Shown: positions 36,137 to 47,862, counted from the stretch's first letter. The stretch: 64,000 bases of DNA from Scenedesmus sp. ARA3 (GCA_004335835.1 RWJK01001970.1:354-64353); one strand, 5' to 3'. Notes: generated from the letters alone by a model not told the origin. Made by a program: numbers and translations.

Positions 36137-37598
36137 TCTGCCGCCGTCTACTGTCTGACAATGAACGATTTAACAGCCGCTGCACAGGCTACAGGCCTAT
36201 CCTGGATGCCTTCAAAGTCTTTGCCAAAGCAGATGCCGCGGCCTACACAGCAGATGCGATTGCAGCCGCCAGAGGCATGGCGGCTGCCACAGCAGCAGAG
36301 AACAGCAGCACACCACCAGCAGCAGCAGCGGGCAATGGAACCCCAGCCACAAATGGCACAGCAGCAGCAGCAGCAAATGGCAAGATGGTGTGTCCCAGCA
36401 GTGGCCTGCCATGTGACTGTGGCGGCGGCGTGACAAAGCCAGCAGATGCTGCAGATGCAAACGGCGCAGCAGCAGCAAAGTCCAGCAGCAGCAGCAGCAG
36501 CAGCAAGGCAGCTGACAGCACGTGCTGTGGGGGCGGCGGCTGTGCAGCTAAAGCAAATGGCGCTGCTGCTGCTGCTGCTGCTGCTGATGTGAAGCCAAGC
36601 TCTGAGGCCATCTTTCCTAAGGAGCTGAAGGGGAGGCGGCCAGCAGCACTGCGGCTGTCAGGTGCGGGGGTACAGCCGCCCCGTAACAGCATACCTGCCC
36701 ACCACCCTGCAGCACCAGCTCAGGCGCATATCATGCATATCACATGCAGCATATGCAGCATATGCAGGAAATGCAGCATATGCGGCATATGCTCTTTGAC
36801 CTGTTGCTGCTGCTGCTGCTGCTGCAATTGCGGCTCATGCTTGCAATCAATGCAGGCAGGCCCCTTCTGCACGTGGTACCGCCCCTCGGCGCTGAAGCAG
36901 TTGCTCACGCCTTCAGATGATGTTCGTTGTCTCAGTGTGTTTGCTGCTGCCACTGCAACAACTGTGTATCAACAGGCCCTCAATGCACCTGGTACCGGCC
37001 CACCACGCTGGAGCAGCTGCTCACGCTCAAGTCAGCACACAACGACCTCAAGCTGGTGGGAGGCAACAGCGAGGTGAGCATGACAGGCCGGGACAGAAAG
37101 AGCGGGACGCTGTGGTGAGGGGGACGGGGACGACAGTGGGGGTGGGACGGAAACACAACGACCTCAAGCTGGTGGGGGGCAACAGCGAGGTGAGGCGGGA
37201 CAGGCTGGGACAGACAGAGCGGGACGCGGTGGTGAGGGGGACGGGGAGGACAGTGGGGATGGGGCGGCACACAACGACCTCAAGCTGGTGGGCGGCAACA
37301 GCGGGGTGAGGTGGGACAGGAAGCGCGGGGCATGCTGGAGTGTTCACATGTTGGCCTGTTGGTTGCGCGTGCACGTGGTTATTGACCTGAAATTGCACCA
37401 TGCGAGGTTGTGCCATATGTGCTGAAGTAATACACTGTGCTGCATAGGCTTGAGTTGTACCGCATGGCATGTTTGCTTGCTGTGTTTGCAGGTGGGCATT
37501 GAGCTGAAGTTCAAGGATGCAGGCTACAGGCACATGGCGGCAGTCACACACGTGCCGGAGCTGTCACAGGTGTGTCACAGGGCTTGCGCGGGTGTAAC

Positions 37599-37639
<41 letters not shown>

Positions 37640-37808
37640 TTCAATAGGTGTGCTGCAAGTGGTACATGGCTGATGCAGCATGGCCTGAAGCTACCTGTCA
37701 GATATTCCCTGGTGTGGCGGACTGCAGTATTCAGTAACAGCGTCACGCCAGTGCAGTGCGCGGCCCCATGTACGCTGCTGACCAGCATGTTCATTGGAGC
37801 TTCCTGCG

Positions 37809-37840
<32 letters not shown>

Positions 37841-40600
37841 AGATCAAGGTGACAGACAGGGGCATTGAGGTGGGCGCAGGCGTGACACTCACACGCCTGC
37901 AGGACCTGCTGCTGCAGCAAGCCGCCAAGCAGCCGCCACACAAAACCCGCGGCTTTGCAGCCACGGCTGAGCAGCTGCGGTGGTTTGCGGGCCGGCAGAT
38001 CCGCAACACGGGCACGCTGGGTGGTAACATTGCGACAGCGAGCCCGATCAGTGACCTGAACCCGCTGTGGATGGCGTTTGGGGCAGTTTTCAGGCTGGCG
38101 AGCCAAGGGCGGCGGGTGCGGGAGGTACCAGCATCAAAGTTCTTCCTGGGATACAGGTGGGAAGTTTACTAAAAAGTTTATCTGTGAGCAGTGTGAAGTT
38201 TTTGTTCCCTGTGGATGGCGTTTGGGGCGGTGTTCAGGCTGGCGAGCCAGGGGCGGCGGGTGCGGGAGGTGCCAGCATCAAAGTTCTTCCTGGGATACAG
38301 GAGGGAAGTTGACTCGGAAGTTCAGTTTTGAGCAGTGTGGAGTTATGTTTACTGTGGGTGGCCTTTGGGGGCGTGTCCAGGCTGGCGATTCAGGGGCGGC
38401 GGGTGCGGGAAGTTCCGGCACCTTCCTTGGCTACAGGTGAGAAGTTTACTAGGAAGTACAGCTGCAGGCAGTGTGAAGTTTGATTCTCTATGGATGCCCT
38501 TTGGGGCGGTGTTCAGGCTGGCGAGCCAGGGGCGGCGGGTGCGGGAAGTTCCGGCGTCAAAGTTCTTCCTGGGCTACAGGTGAGAAGTTGACGAAGAAGT
38601 TCAGCTGCCAGCAGTGTGAAGTTTGACTCTCTGTGGATGCCCTTTGGGGCGGTGTTCAGGCTGGCGAGTCAGGGGCGGCGGGTGCGGGAAGTTGCGGCAT
38701 CAAAGTTCTTCCTGGGCTACAGGTGAAAAGTTGACGAAGAAGTTCAGCTGCCAGCAGTGAGAAGTTACTTCCCTGTGGATGCCCTTTGGGGCGGTGTTCA
38801 GGCTGGCGAGTAAGGGGCGGCGGGTGCGGGAAGTTATGGCATCAAAGTTCTTCCTGGGCTACAGGTGAAAAGTTGACTAGGAAGTTCAGCTGCGGGCAGT
38901 GAGAATTTACTTCCCTGTGGATGGCGTCTGAGGTGGTGTCCAGGCTGGCGAGTCAGGGGCGGCGGGTGCGGGAAGTTATGGCAACAAAGTGTATCCTCCT
39001 GGGCTGCAGGTAGGAAGTTTAGTAAGAAGTCGTACCACATCCTCAAGAATGCAAAATAATTACATCAGGCCCCCTTGGTCTAACATTCTTCCCTACTATG
39101 TTGCTGCTGCTGCCCGCAGGCAGGTGGACATGGCGCCCTGGGAGCTGCTGCTGTCGGTGTGCATCCCATCCACAGAGCACGAAAACATACGTGCAGCAGG
39201 GCTTTGCAGCTCAACAGTATTCCCTGTTGTTTGCTGCTGCTTACCGCCCGCAGGCAGGTGGACATGGCTCCATGGGAGCTGCTGCTACCGGTGCACATCT
39301 TGCCACAAATCTTGGAAAACGTCCTGGCAGTGCTCTGCGGCTCAATAGTCTTTGCTTGTTATCTGCTGCTCCTGCCGCAGGCAGGTAGACATGGCGCCGT
39401 GGGAGCTGCTGCTGTCGGTGCGCATCCCATTCACGGGGCCCACCGAGTTTGCAAAAGAGTTCAAGCAGGCGCCGCGCAGGGACGACGACATCGCTATCGT
39501 CAATGCAGGTGAGAATTGTAACAACAAAGTGACAAAGTGACAGTCAAAGTAACAGACAAGATCCCAGGCATATAATTCAACAGTTCGTACAGGAGTAAGC
39601 AGCAGATTCCGCCAAGGAGTTCAAGCGGGTGCCACGCAGGGACGACGACATTGCCATCGTCAATGCAGGTGACTGGATTACGTGGCAAATTGGCAATTCT
39701 ATTTTGGCAGAAAAAGTAACACATGAGAGGCAGGCATGAGGAAAATTCAAATGACAGCGCAATTGCTGGCTGAGGAACTGCTGCTGCGCGGCGTGTTCCT
39801 TTCCCTGCAATCTTGCAATGTGCAGCTGTTGCTCCTATTTGAATAGGTCACCTGTTTGACTGGTGCGCCTGCAGGCATGCGTGTGCGGCTGGAGCAGCGG
39901 CCTGCTGCACTTTCTATGCCTAATCGTGTGAACTGCAGTTGCTGCTCAGGATCACATGTCCACCTGCTGCTCGTTTTCACGCCTGCAGGCATGCGTGTGC
40001 GGCTGGAGCAGCGGCCTGCTGCTGAGGGCAGCGAGGAGCAGGCCTGGCTGGTGGCAGATGTGGGCATTGCATACGGCGGCGTGGCTCCCAAGACCATCAT
40101 GGCAGAAAAGGTAAAAGATTGCGGCTGTGAGCTGTCAGCTGGTGGACATGGAAATGTGGGCATTGCGTATGGCGGTGTTGCGCCCAAGACCATCATGGCA
40201 GACAGAAAAGGTGCGGCATAACTATAAATAGACCATCGCCAAAACGCTTCTCTCTTGAAACACATGCTTTGTGGCGGATGTGGGCATCGCATACGGCGGC
40301 GTGGCTCCCAAGACCGTCATGGCAGAAAAGGTGTGCGGCTGCGGCTGTGAGCTGTCAGCTATTGGGCAGTGAAAGTCATGTTTTGTGTACCAGTGTGATG
40401 TGGGCACTGCATACGGCGGCGTGGCTGCCAACACCATCATGGCTGAAAAGGTGTGGTAGCAGCTATGAGGCGGTAAGCTGTTGGGATGTGGGTTAAACTA
40501 ATTTAATGTGGGCATTGCTTATGGCGCGTGGCTTTCGAGACAATGGTGGTGCAGGGGGACGCTGGATGCCATGCTGGTTGCGCTGCGTAAGGACGTCAAC
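33440..40600 (+). CDS. XDH: xanthine dehydrogenase, N-terminal half only
   Basis: Purine catabolism: hypoxanthine and xanthine to urate. Nine exons join in frame for 570 codons: 33440-33569, 34135-34299, 35764-35953, 36177-36661, 36976-37073, 37492-37569, 37843-38156, 39381-39508, 39989-40110. The start is [12 protein letters not shown]. Both 2Fe-2S clusters are present ([17 protein letters not shown] with CRCTGYRPI across an intron), as is the FAD domain ([43 protein letters not shown]) and the flavoprotein C-terminal domain ([17 protein letters not shown]). A later fragment at 40559-40599 ([14 protein letters not shown]) fits the next family segment, but its upstream join is missing. The FAD linker has a long Ala/Ser-rich, Cys-containing insertion (exon 36177-36661). 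The whole molybdopterin domain is absent. Sequence breaks into a palindromic GC block and an assembly gap, so this is a truncated gene or an assembly break. Confidence 0.95.
34265..34915 (+). repeat. array of XDH exon 2 ends separated by CAG tracts
   Basis: [11 protein letters not shown] plus a GGTGAG or GGTGCG donor is used at 34299. It recurs near 34343-34370, 34472-34503, 34572-34603, 34697-34729 and 34880-34911, with partial copies near 34623 and 34802. CAG tracts (notably 34398-34455) separate the copies. Confidence 0.92.
35188..35266. repeat. AT-rich inverted repeat in XDH intron
   Basis: The arm ccaaaaactttttttat (35188-35204) pairs with aataaaaaaagttttgg (35250-35265). The following 140 bp remain strongly AT-rich, unlike the GC-rich exon echoes around it. 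It could be a miniature foldback element. Confidence 0.5.
35493..35885 (+). repeat. two copies of XDH exon 3 start
   Basis: GCATCGGCAGTGTGCGTGA and about 110 bp (peptide [20 protein letters not shown], then CGFCTPGF) occur at 35493 and at the used position 35764. The upstream echo includes the cluster II cysteines and a TGCAG acceptor, but diverges after about 110 bp. Confidence 0.9.
36715..36805. repeat. short GCATATGCA-type repeats
   Basis: Several imperfect copies of gcagcatatgca within an XDH intron, partly palindromic. Confidence 0.7.
36855..37310 (+). repeat. echoes of both ends of XDH exon 5
   Basis: The exon start (G-P-x-C-T-W-Y-R-P, LxQLLT) is used at 36976 and echoed upstream at ~36858-36910. 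The exon end ([11 protein letters not shown] plus GTGAG) is used at 37073 and echoed downstream at ~37155-37194 and 37270-37309. Confidence 0.9.
38055..39010 (+). repeat. seven-copy array of XDH exon 7 end
   Basis: The segment for [19 protein letters not shown] plus [14 protein letters not shown] and its GGTG(A/G)GAAG donor is used at 38156. Diverged copies follow at about 38205-38302, 38345-38438, 38485-38581, 38625-38722, 38770-38865 and 38910-39010, spaced 140-147 bp apart. The first ~50 bp of intron (gaagttgacgaagaagttca and following) repeats as well. Several echoes have lost the frame or the exact donor. Confidence 0.95.
39100..39670 (+). repeat. echoes of both ends of XDH exon 8
   Basis: The exon start ([13 protein letters not shown] with CCGCAG acceptor) is used at 39381 and echoed upstream at ~39119-39165 and 39254-39285. 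The exon end ([20 protein letters not shown] plus GGTGA) is used at 39508 and echoed downstream at ~39606-39670. Confidence 0.92.
39870..40530 (+). repeat. echoes of both ends of XDH exon 9
   Basis: The exon start ([12 protein letters not shown]) is used at 39989 and echoed upstream at ~39874-39908. The exon end ([18 protein letters not shown] plus donor) is used at 40110 and echoed downstream at ~40153-40206, 40276-40330, 40396-40450 and, weakly, 40507-40530. Confidence 0.93.
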
Positions 40601-40611
40601 CAGTGCTGTGA

Positions 40612-40973
40612 TAACTGCCGGCGCACCGGCGCAGCGCCGGCCACCGAAGCTCTGCGCCGGCCAAACAAAGCGATTTTATGGGGTTTGCTGGCGCTGTAGC
40701 GTCGGCAGGCCCGCCTGCCTGCCTGCAGTTCGCGGTGAATAACATGTTCCGCAGAGCATCAATACCGCTGCATCTTCATTGCAAATCGTCATTTTTTAAT
40801 GTTTAAATGCTTTTGAATATGCTATGATACCCAATTCGCCGGAGCTCTGGGGCTTCGCCCCAGACACCAGCAAAGGGGGGCTTTTGGCGCCCCCCTCTGC
40901 ACACCCCTGTCACAGCGCCGGCCACCTCGCTTCGCTCGGCGCTATGCTCGGCGCTGCAGCGCCGAGGACTCCC
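40612..40973. repeat. palindrome-rich GC block before assembly gap
   Basis: A dense set of short hairpins: tctggggcttcgccccaga near 40845, a ggggggc...gcccccc pair near 40873-40895, and repeated cgccgg/ccggcg and ggcgctgcagcgcc motifs. It is unlike the flanking XDH echoes. Similar short palindromes are typical of dispersed repeats in chlorophycean organelle genomes, so this may be a transposable or organelle-derived insertion. It ends in the gap. Confidence 0.6.
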
Positions 40974-41335
40974 NNNNNNNNNNNNNNNNNNNNNNNNNNN
41001 NNNNNNNNNNNNNNNNNNNNNNNNNNNNNNNNNNNNNNNNNNNNNNNNNNNNNNNNNNNNNNNNNNNNNNNNNNNNNNNNNNNNNNNNNNNNNNNNNNNN
41101 NNNNNNNNNNNNNNNNNNNNNNNNNNNNNNNNNNNNNNNNNNNNNNNNNNNNNNNNNNNNNNNNNNNNNNNNNNNNNNNNNNNNNNNNNNNNNNNNNNNN
41201 NNNNNNNNNNNNNNNNNNNNNNNNNNNNNNNNNNNNNNNNNNNNNNNNNNNNNNNNNNNNNNNNNNNNNNNNNNNNNNNNNNNNNNNNNNNNNNNNNNNN
41301 NNNNNNNNNNNNNNNNNNNNNNNNNNNNNNNNNNN
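40974..41335. other. assembly gap (362 N)
   Basis: A run of undetermined bases. It falls exactly where the XDH gene stops and the palindromic block begins, suggesting that assembly failed in a repeat. Confidence 1.
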
Positions 41336-42447
41336 CGTGCTGGCTGCCAAATCCCACAATATGTGCGGTATACATGCATGACCATCTACTTGGGGCATCT
41401 CATCCTGGTAGCGTGTCGTATATGAGCATGTATCGTCTCAGCAGCAGCATATGTCCAGTTGCTATCAGGCTGGACATGCGACTGGACGGGCACACACACC
41501 ACCTGGACACGATTTGGTGCAACTGGACATGCCTGGACATGCAACTGGACATCTCGGTGACCATAGTGATCCCCTTGCCTCTGGCACCGCGATGAGTTGA
41601 AGTAGCCCCTTCTGTTCGTCGTGGCAGCTTAGAAAATCAGTTTCAGACACTTAAAAGGGCATGCAGCCGCCCAACTGCAGGCAACACCAGTTTGCTACCT
41701 CAGAAGCTTCAGCAGCTGTGTAGCACAGGCAGCTGCCTGCTGCTGCGGCAGCAGCAATCATCGAGCCTGCAGCATGCAGTACACTTATGGCTTATTATTG
41801 ATCACCAACCTCCGTTTTCTCAATGCTGTATGCTGACTTCCTGCCAACCCGATGCGTGTTGTGCATTGCAGAGTACTCACTGCTCAGCGCGAAGCCTTCG
41901 GAGCCTGCTCAGAGCAGCAGCAGCTGGCAATATGGACAACATGCCTGCTGGTGCAGAAGGTGCGGGGGCAAGCTGCAAGAACTGCTGCAGGGACGCCGCA
42001 TGCTGCCTACTAATTAGCATGATGGTTTATAAACCATGTTCATGCACACAAGGCTGTCTCATGTTCTGCACTGTGCTGCACCCTCCAGAACTCTGTACTC
42101 ATTTGCGACTGGGGACCATCTGCAACTTACATAATTCAAGCTCTCTGATGCATCAGGCACATATGCTGCACCTAACAACAAGAAATGCATGATGATCCTG
42201 CCCCAGCATGCCTTCTGCAGCTACTTGGCTCTCAACAGTATCAGCAGCAGCCAGCAGCATGCGTGACAACCACATGCCATGCAAGCGTTGCAGCTGTTGC
42301 AATTGTTGCGACCGCACATCGTGTGCTTTGCGCCCTGGTCCAGGTATTTGGTGCATGCGCAATAACCACATGCATCAACAACACCCGACACATGCACACC
42401 GCACCAGCGCTCAGCATCAACCAGTCCAGTCCTGCCACCGCCCGCAG
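41336..42447. other. no recognised gene; short ctggacatg repeats
   Basis: 41460-41560 contains about six copies of a ctggacatg-like motif. No XDH molybdopterin-domain sequence is found on either strand. Any 5' exons of the next gene should lie here, but none could be picked. Confidence 0.45.
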
Positions 42448-44650
42448 GCTTTGCCAAGGCCTACAAGCCGCCGCCATATGACCGAGCCGCCGCCAAGCCC
42501 CCGGCCAGCTACACGCACACTGTCTGTGAGCTGATCAGTGGCAAGCCCGCAGAGGTGGAAGTGAGCCTTGAAGGCAAGAAGGGGCCTGGCAGCATCAGGC
42601 CCACCGTGGACCGCCGCTTGCCCATCAGGATCGCGAGTGTGGTGTGCATGTGGTGGTGTGTGGTCAACGGCAAGGCCCAGCCAAAGCTGTCTGTGAGTAT
42701 CTCTTCAGTTGCGCGTTTGTCACGTCACTTACGTAACGCTGCAACCCTGTAGGATGATGAGATGCACTAGCTGGCGGCGTGGCTGGTTGCTGCAAGCTTG
42801 CAGAGGAAAGAGCAACGAGCTGCGCAATATGCACATTTGCCAACTGAATTTTGGACAAGCTATGGCAATCAACAACCCAAAAAGGCAGCCAACTTGCTGA
42901 AGTGCACTGGTGAACTGTCGTGTGAAGCAACAGCCGCACTTCCACGTGCCAGCAGGAGGCAAGCTTCACAATTCGTCCATTTGTCAATTCGTCCATTTGT
43001 CCAGAAGCAAATGACACCTACCTGACGCAACTGCGTGCGCAGCATGCTGTGTGGTCACCACCAGTGCATCACTTGTTTGCAGGCAAATGACACCTACCTG
43101 GCGCAACGGCGTGCTGCATGGTGCATCAGTTGTTTGCAGGATGAGGCGGACCAGGATGCTGCTGCGCCAAGGCCGCATGCAGCTGCCACTGTCTTCATTG
43201 ACGGCAAGACCAATGTGACGTTCAGCATGGCTGACCAGCTGCAGGCCATCTTGGGCGTGATCACAAGTGCAACGCTCAATGGCCAAGGTGCTCTGACAGG
43301 GGCTTTCCTGGAAGTGAGTGCAAATGTACAGAGAGCGCAAGATATCCCTATGTAGCTGCGTAGCTGCCTGTGTGTATTGATGTGCCTCTGTAACATGCGT
43401 ACCCCACCTAATTGAGCGCTAGTCAGGTGCCTGATCAACGTGCCTACAGCAGATAGCCGATTCAGCCGCTGAATGGGTGCCATGCTGACACTGCGGCGAT
43501 CCGTATGTGAGCGGCTATGTGAGCGGCTATAGTTAGCTAACCCCAACAGTCGTTGAAATGGTCAGTGCAGCGTGCCCTCGACTGTCTGCTGCTGCTGCTG
43601 TGCAGTCCATCGTCGGTTACTGGGAATTCACACTCCAGTCAAATTACCGGTTTGATGACCAGGCTGTGCAGCTGATGCTGCCGAGCACTCAGCAGGGTCA
43701 GGTTGCGAAGGTGAGGCCATGGTCATGTGATGCACATGTACAATGCACAGCTTGCATGGCGCAGTTGGTGCTCCGTTGCAGTTACTGTGGCAATACACCT
43801 GCCAACAGCTCAACCTCTGCATTGCTCCCACCTGGGTTGGTGGCATGCTTGCCTGCTGGGTTGCTTCATTCTTGACGTGAGTGCTGCCGTGCACATTTCA
43901 TCCAAAAAGTGAAATTGCAAACAGCAAGTGAAGCGACATTGCCCTGTGCTGCAGACTCTCCTGCAGCAGCTGGAGGCTTTCTCAGGGCGTGGGCAGGGGG
44001 TGGTTCAGGGCCACCCGGCAGCAGCAGCAGCAGTGGCAGCAGCAGCACCAGCAGCACCAACAGCGGCAGCAGCGGCAGCAGCAGCAGCATCAGAAGACAT
44101 GCCTCAGCTGCCACAGCTGCAGACTGCTGTTGCAGCAGCAGCAGGAGCACAGGAAGCGCACGATGCGGCAGACGCAGCTGCGGCTGCAGCAGAGCCCGAC
44201 CAGGAGCAGCTAGCCGCAGCACTGCTGCAGCACCGGGCTGCTGCTGCTGTGGCTACACCAACTGATGCCGCCCAGGGCACAGGCAACCAGCCCGGCACAT
44301 CATCAGGCTCTGCTGCATTTGCCAAGCAGCGCGCCGCTGGTTGCACACCGCGGCCAAACAGCAGCAGCAGCAGCAGGCGACGGCAACACAGCAGGCTGCA
44401 GCTCCGCAGCAGCTGCTGCGACACCCAGCAAGCGCACCAGCAGCGACCCACCAGCAGCAGGCGCAGCTTTTTCATCAAAGAAGACTAAGAAGGCTGACGA
44501 GACAATTGCCACCCCCTACAGGGCGCCATCAGCACTGCAACAGGCCTCAGTTAAAGCACCCTCCCCTGGCCTGCTGGCACTGGGAGATGCTGTGCAGTCT
44601 GCTGGTGCACTGGCAGATGCTGCTGCTGGCGACGATGCAGTGGCCGCCGC

Positions 44651-44692
<42 letters not shown>

Positions 44693-45423
44693 CAGCGATG
44701 CAGCAGCAGCACGCTCTGGCAGCCCAGGCATGCTGGCGCGTGCGGCACAGCCTGCTGCCGCAGCGCCTGCTGCAGGTGCGGCAGCTGGCACCAGCAGCAG
44801 TGCAGCAGCAGCAGCTGCAGGCACGACAGGCAGCGCAGCAGAAGAGGCTGCCACCGCAGCGCTCAACGCTGTGATGCAGACGCCAAACTGGACCAGCGTG
44901 AGTATTGGATTGCAAGTGCATGGGGATGTGATAGTGGAGTGTGGGTTTGCACTGGTGCAGGCGCTGTGGTGTTCCCCTTCCAGTAAAGAAGTGGGAACAA
45001 CAGAAGATCTGGAGCCTACAAGGCTCATAGAGAGAAACACCTTCTCTCAAGTTTGTAGAACACAGCATAAGATGTGCACACTGCGGCAATGCTGCTTGCT
45101 GCGTGTTCCTTGGCTGCACTTTGCCAGCATGGTGAGTAGCTTGCTGGGCTGGATTCGGCTGCTTCACTGCACCGCTGTCAATGCTGCTGCTGCCGCTGCT
45201 GCTGCTGCTACTGCTGCTGGTGCTGCTGCAGCTGCTGCTGCTGCTGGTGCTGGTGCTGCTGCTGCTGGTGCTGCTGCTGCGGCAGAATGCCAGCTTCGTG
45301 GCCCTCGCCAGCCACCTGGCGCAGATGCAGGCCCAGGCGAGCATTGCTGAAACAGCTCGGGCACGGGCAGCGGCGGAAGCAGCCATTACTGAGCGGCAGC
45401 GCATTGGCGCAGCGAGCCACTGA
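42448..45423 (+). CDS. unknown low-complexity protein, probably nuclear
   Basis: Exons 42448-42692, 43140-43313 and 43606-43710 join in frame, with 5' exons missing. They encode a folded-looking segment (YTHTVCELISGKPAEVEVSL; ATVFIDGKTNVTFSMADQLQ; SIVGYWEFTLQSNYRFDDQA). Exon 43955-44897 begins TLLQQLEAF, then becomes Ala/Gln/Ser-rich with a basic patch (FSSKKTKKADET). The last exon, 45286-45423, is helical (SHLAQMQAQASIAETARARA). The frame at the start of the fourth exon and the frame at its end differ by one base, so there is either an indel in the CAG-rich stretch (around 44330-44420) or an unseen intron. No family is recognised. Confidence 0.6.
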
Positions 45424-45889
45424 GCTGCTGAGCGGCGTCCTCAGCAGCGTGCAGCAGCTGCAGGCAAGTGCGGGTGCGGGCAGGGCTGTCTCATGCTGAG
45501 CGGTGGTGTGAGCAGGCTGGTTCTGTATGCGACATGTGACTGCCTACACCGCACATGCCCCTTAGGGAGCGGGTCGTGACCAGAGTGCACCATTGCGCCA
45601 CTGCTGGCAGCTGCATGCCATACCAGCACCGGTTTGTGGGCGTCAATGCAACCTGTCAAGTTTGATCTGCTGCTGCTGCTGCTGCCACTGGTGTGCTGCT
45701 GCTGCAGGGTGGTACTGGTGGTGTGGCTGGCAGTGCTGGCCTGCTGGGTGGTGGCGACGTGCAGTAGGTGGGGCGAGCGCTGCAGGTGTTGCGACATGTG
45801 TTGACAAGCCGCAACAGGCTGACGTCAAAATGGCAAAACTAAAACATTGCCTAGCGCTGAAGAAGGTGCATGAGATGGCTGAAGCGGAA

Positions 45890-46170
45890 GCCACTGCAGA
45901 TTTGCCCAGCCTGAACCACCTCAAGCACTTGGGCATTCGGTGTCCATGCAGGCGCAGGTCCGACAGCTGCGCTGTGGACTTGATCAGCACGGCCTTCGTA
46001 GGTGCAATCGGCCAGCTGCAGCAGCTGAGGGCAATGGGGCGCAGCTGACGCAGCAGGGCCTGACGCAGCTGACAGGGCTGCAGCAGCTGCAGCAGCTGCA
46101 TGTGTACAGGAGTGAGGAGGTGACAGACGAGGTGGTGGATAGGTTCTGGGCAGTAGTGCGGCGGCAGTAG
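45890..46170 (+). pseudogene. leucine-rich repeat C-terminal remnant
   Basis: One frame reads LPSLNHLKHLGIR and FVGAIGQLQQLRAM. After a one-base shift near 46040, another reads GLTQLTGLQQLQQLHVYRSE and ends EVVDRFWAVVRRQ with a stop. The spacing fits plant/algal LRRs. The shift and the lack of an upstream LRR array suggest a degraded gene end, though an intron cannot be excluded. Confidence 0.45.
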
Positions 46171-46791
46171 CTATCATCGGCTGTTGACGGCTGTTGCAGC
46201 ACGTGGTTTTGAAACAGGTGGAGTAGTCTGCTGTCTTAGCTATGGTTGGTGGTAGCCTACCACGTAGCCTACGGCTGAGCCTGCGTCATCAATAATGCCG
46301 TGGATGACGATCTCAGAGTCAGCAGTTGATCGCAGGCATGCAGTGCTGTGCCCTCACACATGGTGATTACCTGCTGAGACGGGTTGTTGTTTCGATGGTC
46401 GTGGCAAAGTGCACCTTGACCAGCAGCCGTGGTGCACAGCATAAAAATGCGCGGATGTTGGTAACTGTTTAGTAGGCTGCTTGGTGCCGCTGATGACAAT
46501 CGGCCAACGCAGCATGCACACTGTGCAGTGCCACGTGGAACACAGTGCAGGCATACGCCTGCTGTATGCATATAGCCCCTTTAAGGGTGTCATGCACACG
46601 CAGGATAACTCAGGTTACATTGTTACATTAGCGATTGTTACATTGTTCAGTCGTTGGCATAAACTTGAGGCAACAGCTGCCGACAGCTGTGCGCTGCAGA
46701 TATCAAATGCATTCCATGTATGTAACACAGTGGAGCTCTTCATGCCAGGAGTTGAGTCTTGTGACCGATGCACGTGGTTGCATGCTGTCAC

Positions 46792-46906
46792 CTGCCAAAT
46801 GCTGCTGCAGCACTGATAGCAGCAGTAGCAGCATCTGCTGGTCTCCCGCCAGCGTCTGCAGCTGCCACAGCAATATCAGTACCTGCTGCTGCATCGCCCG
46901 GCATGC

Positions 46907-46942
<36 letters not shown>

Positions 46943-46986
46943 TTCCGCTCTTCAGGCTGAGCAGCACATACGTGGTGGCACCATCA
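46792..46986 (-). CDS. orphan exon, Gln/Ala-rich
   Basis: Bounded by a CTGCAG acceptor and a GTGAC donor. It reads DGATTYVLLSLKSGRQQQ, then a Gln run and an Ala/Gly-rich stretch (ADAGGRPADAATAAISAAAA). Partner exons were not identified. It could belong to a minus-strand gene together with the PAN-like exon. Confidence 0.35.
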
Positions 46987-47373
46987 CTGCAGCACAGCAG
47001 CCAACACAAATGACATTGTAACAGGCTGATGGCAACATGAACATGGCAGCGTAGTGCTCATGGGCAACCTTTCTAAATACCATGGCAGGTGGTGCCTTCC
47101 CAAGTCACCACAACAACGCAACGTCTGAACCTGCTGTGGTATTTGACAGCGCCGCTGTAGCTTGGAGCTAAAAGCTGCAACCCTGGCGTCACTAGCACCC
47201 TGCCCACCACGCATCACCCTGGACATTGGCACCGGCACTGCAAGGCATGCTGAACAGCCTGCAGGGCTGCACGGCACACATCACTCAATGCTAAATTACT
47301 CTGAAAACTCCATGATGCGACACAACATCACTCAATGATAATAATACATTGCTGTTGCAGCACAAATGCACAG

Positions 47374-47481
47374 TTACGCATCCACCGCCGTCCTCAGGAC
47401 TTGGAGGATGTCTAATACGTTCTTGTACATGGCCAAGCGCAAGTTCACCTGGTGTGGTCCTGCAGCGACAGCAGCCTGCAC
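47374..47481 (-). CDS. terminal exon of an unidentified gene
   Basis: After a CCCGCAG acceptor it reads VQAAVAAGPHQVNLRLAMYK then NVLDILQVLRTAVDA and a stop (35 aa, phase 0). It is helical and protein-like. The nearest upstream candidate exon is the PAN-like module at 48159-47962, but the join is not proven. Confidence 0.4.
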   Translation of the reverse strand: MQAAVAAGPHQVNLRLAMYKNVLDILQVLRTAVDA

Positions 47482-47821
47482 CTGCGGGAGCCCCTGCCGC
47501 TGCAGGAAAGGAAGCGGGGATGTGCAGCACTCTGCAGACGTGGCAGACACACAGCAACACACATTTGTAAGGAGGGTGATGTAGTGCTGGTGTGGTAAAG
47601 CACCATCTTACTGGTCGAGAGGTTGTGTGCTACACAGGTTAAATAGCGCTGGTGTGGTAAAGCACCACCTCACTCATAGTAACAAACTGCACAGCTGCAC
47701 CTTGCAACAGCACCAGCCTGAGGCAGCACCACCAACCACTGCACGCGTGCTGCAAGTTTGTCTGCTGTTGCCTCCTGCGTCACATTTACTTTGTAAGCAA
47801 CATTTTGGTTTCACTGCTGCT

Positions 47822-47862
47822 GCTCTCACCTTGAGCTCAGCACACTGCTGCTGCTGCTCTCA

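Noticed and set aside
44265..45404. Minus-strand frames opposite the low-complexity gene
   Set aside because: They are Cys/Ser-rich readings of CAG/CTG repeats. Splice sites and residue composition favour the plus strand.
42448..45423. Continuation of xanthine dehydrogenase after the gap
   Set aside because: None of the segments resembles the molybdopterin domain, and the composition (Ala/Gln/Ser-rich with a basic patch) belongs to a different protein.
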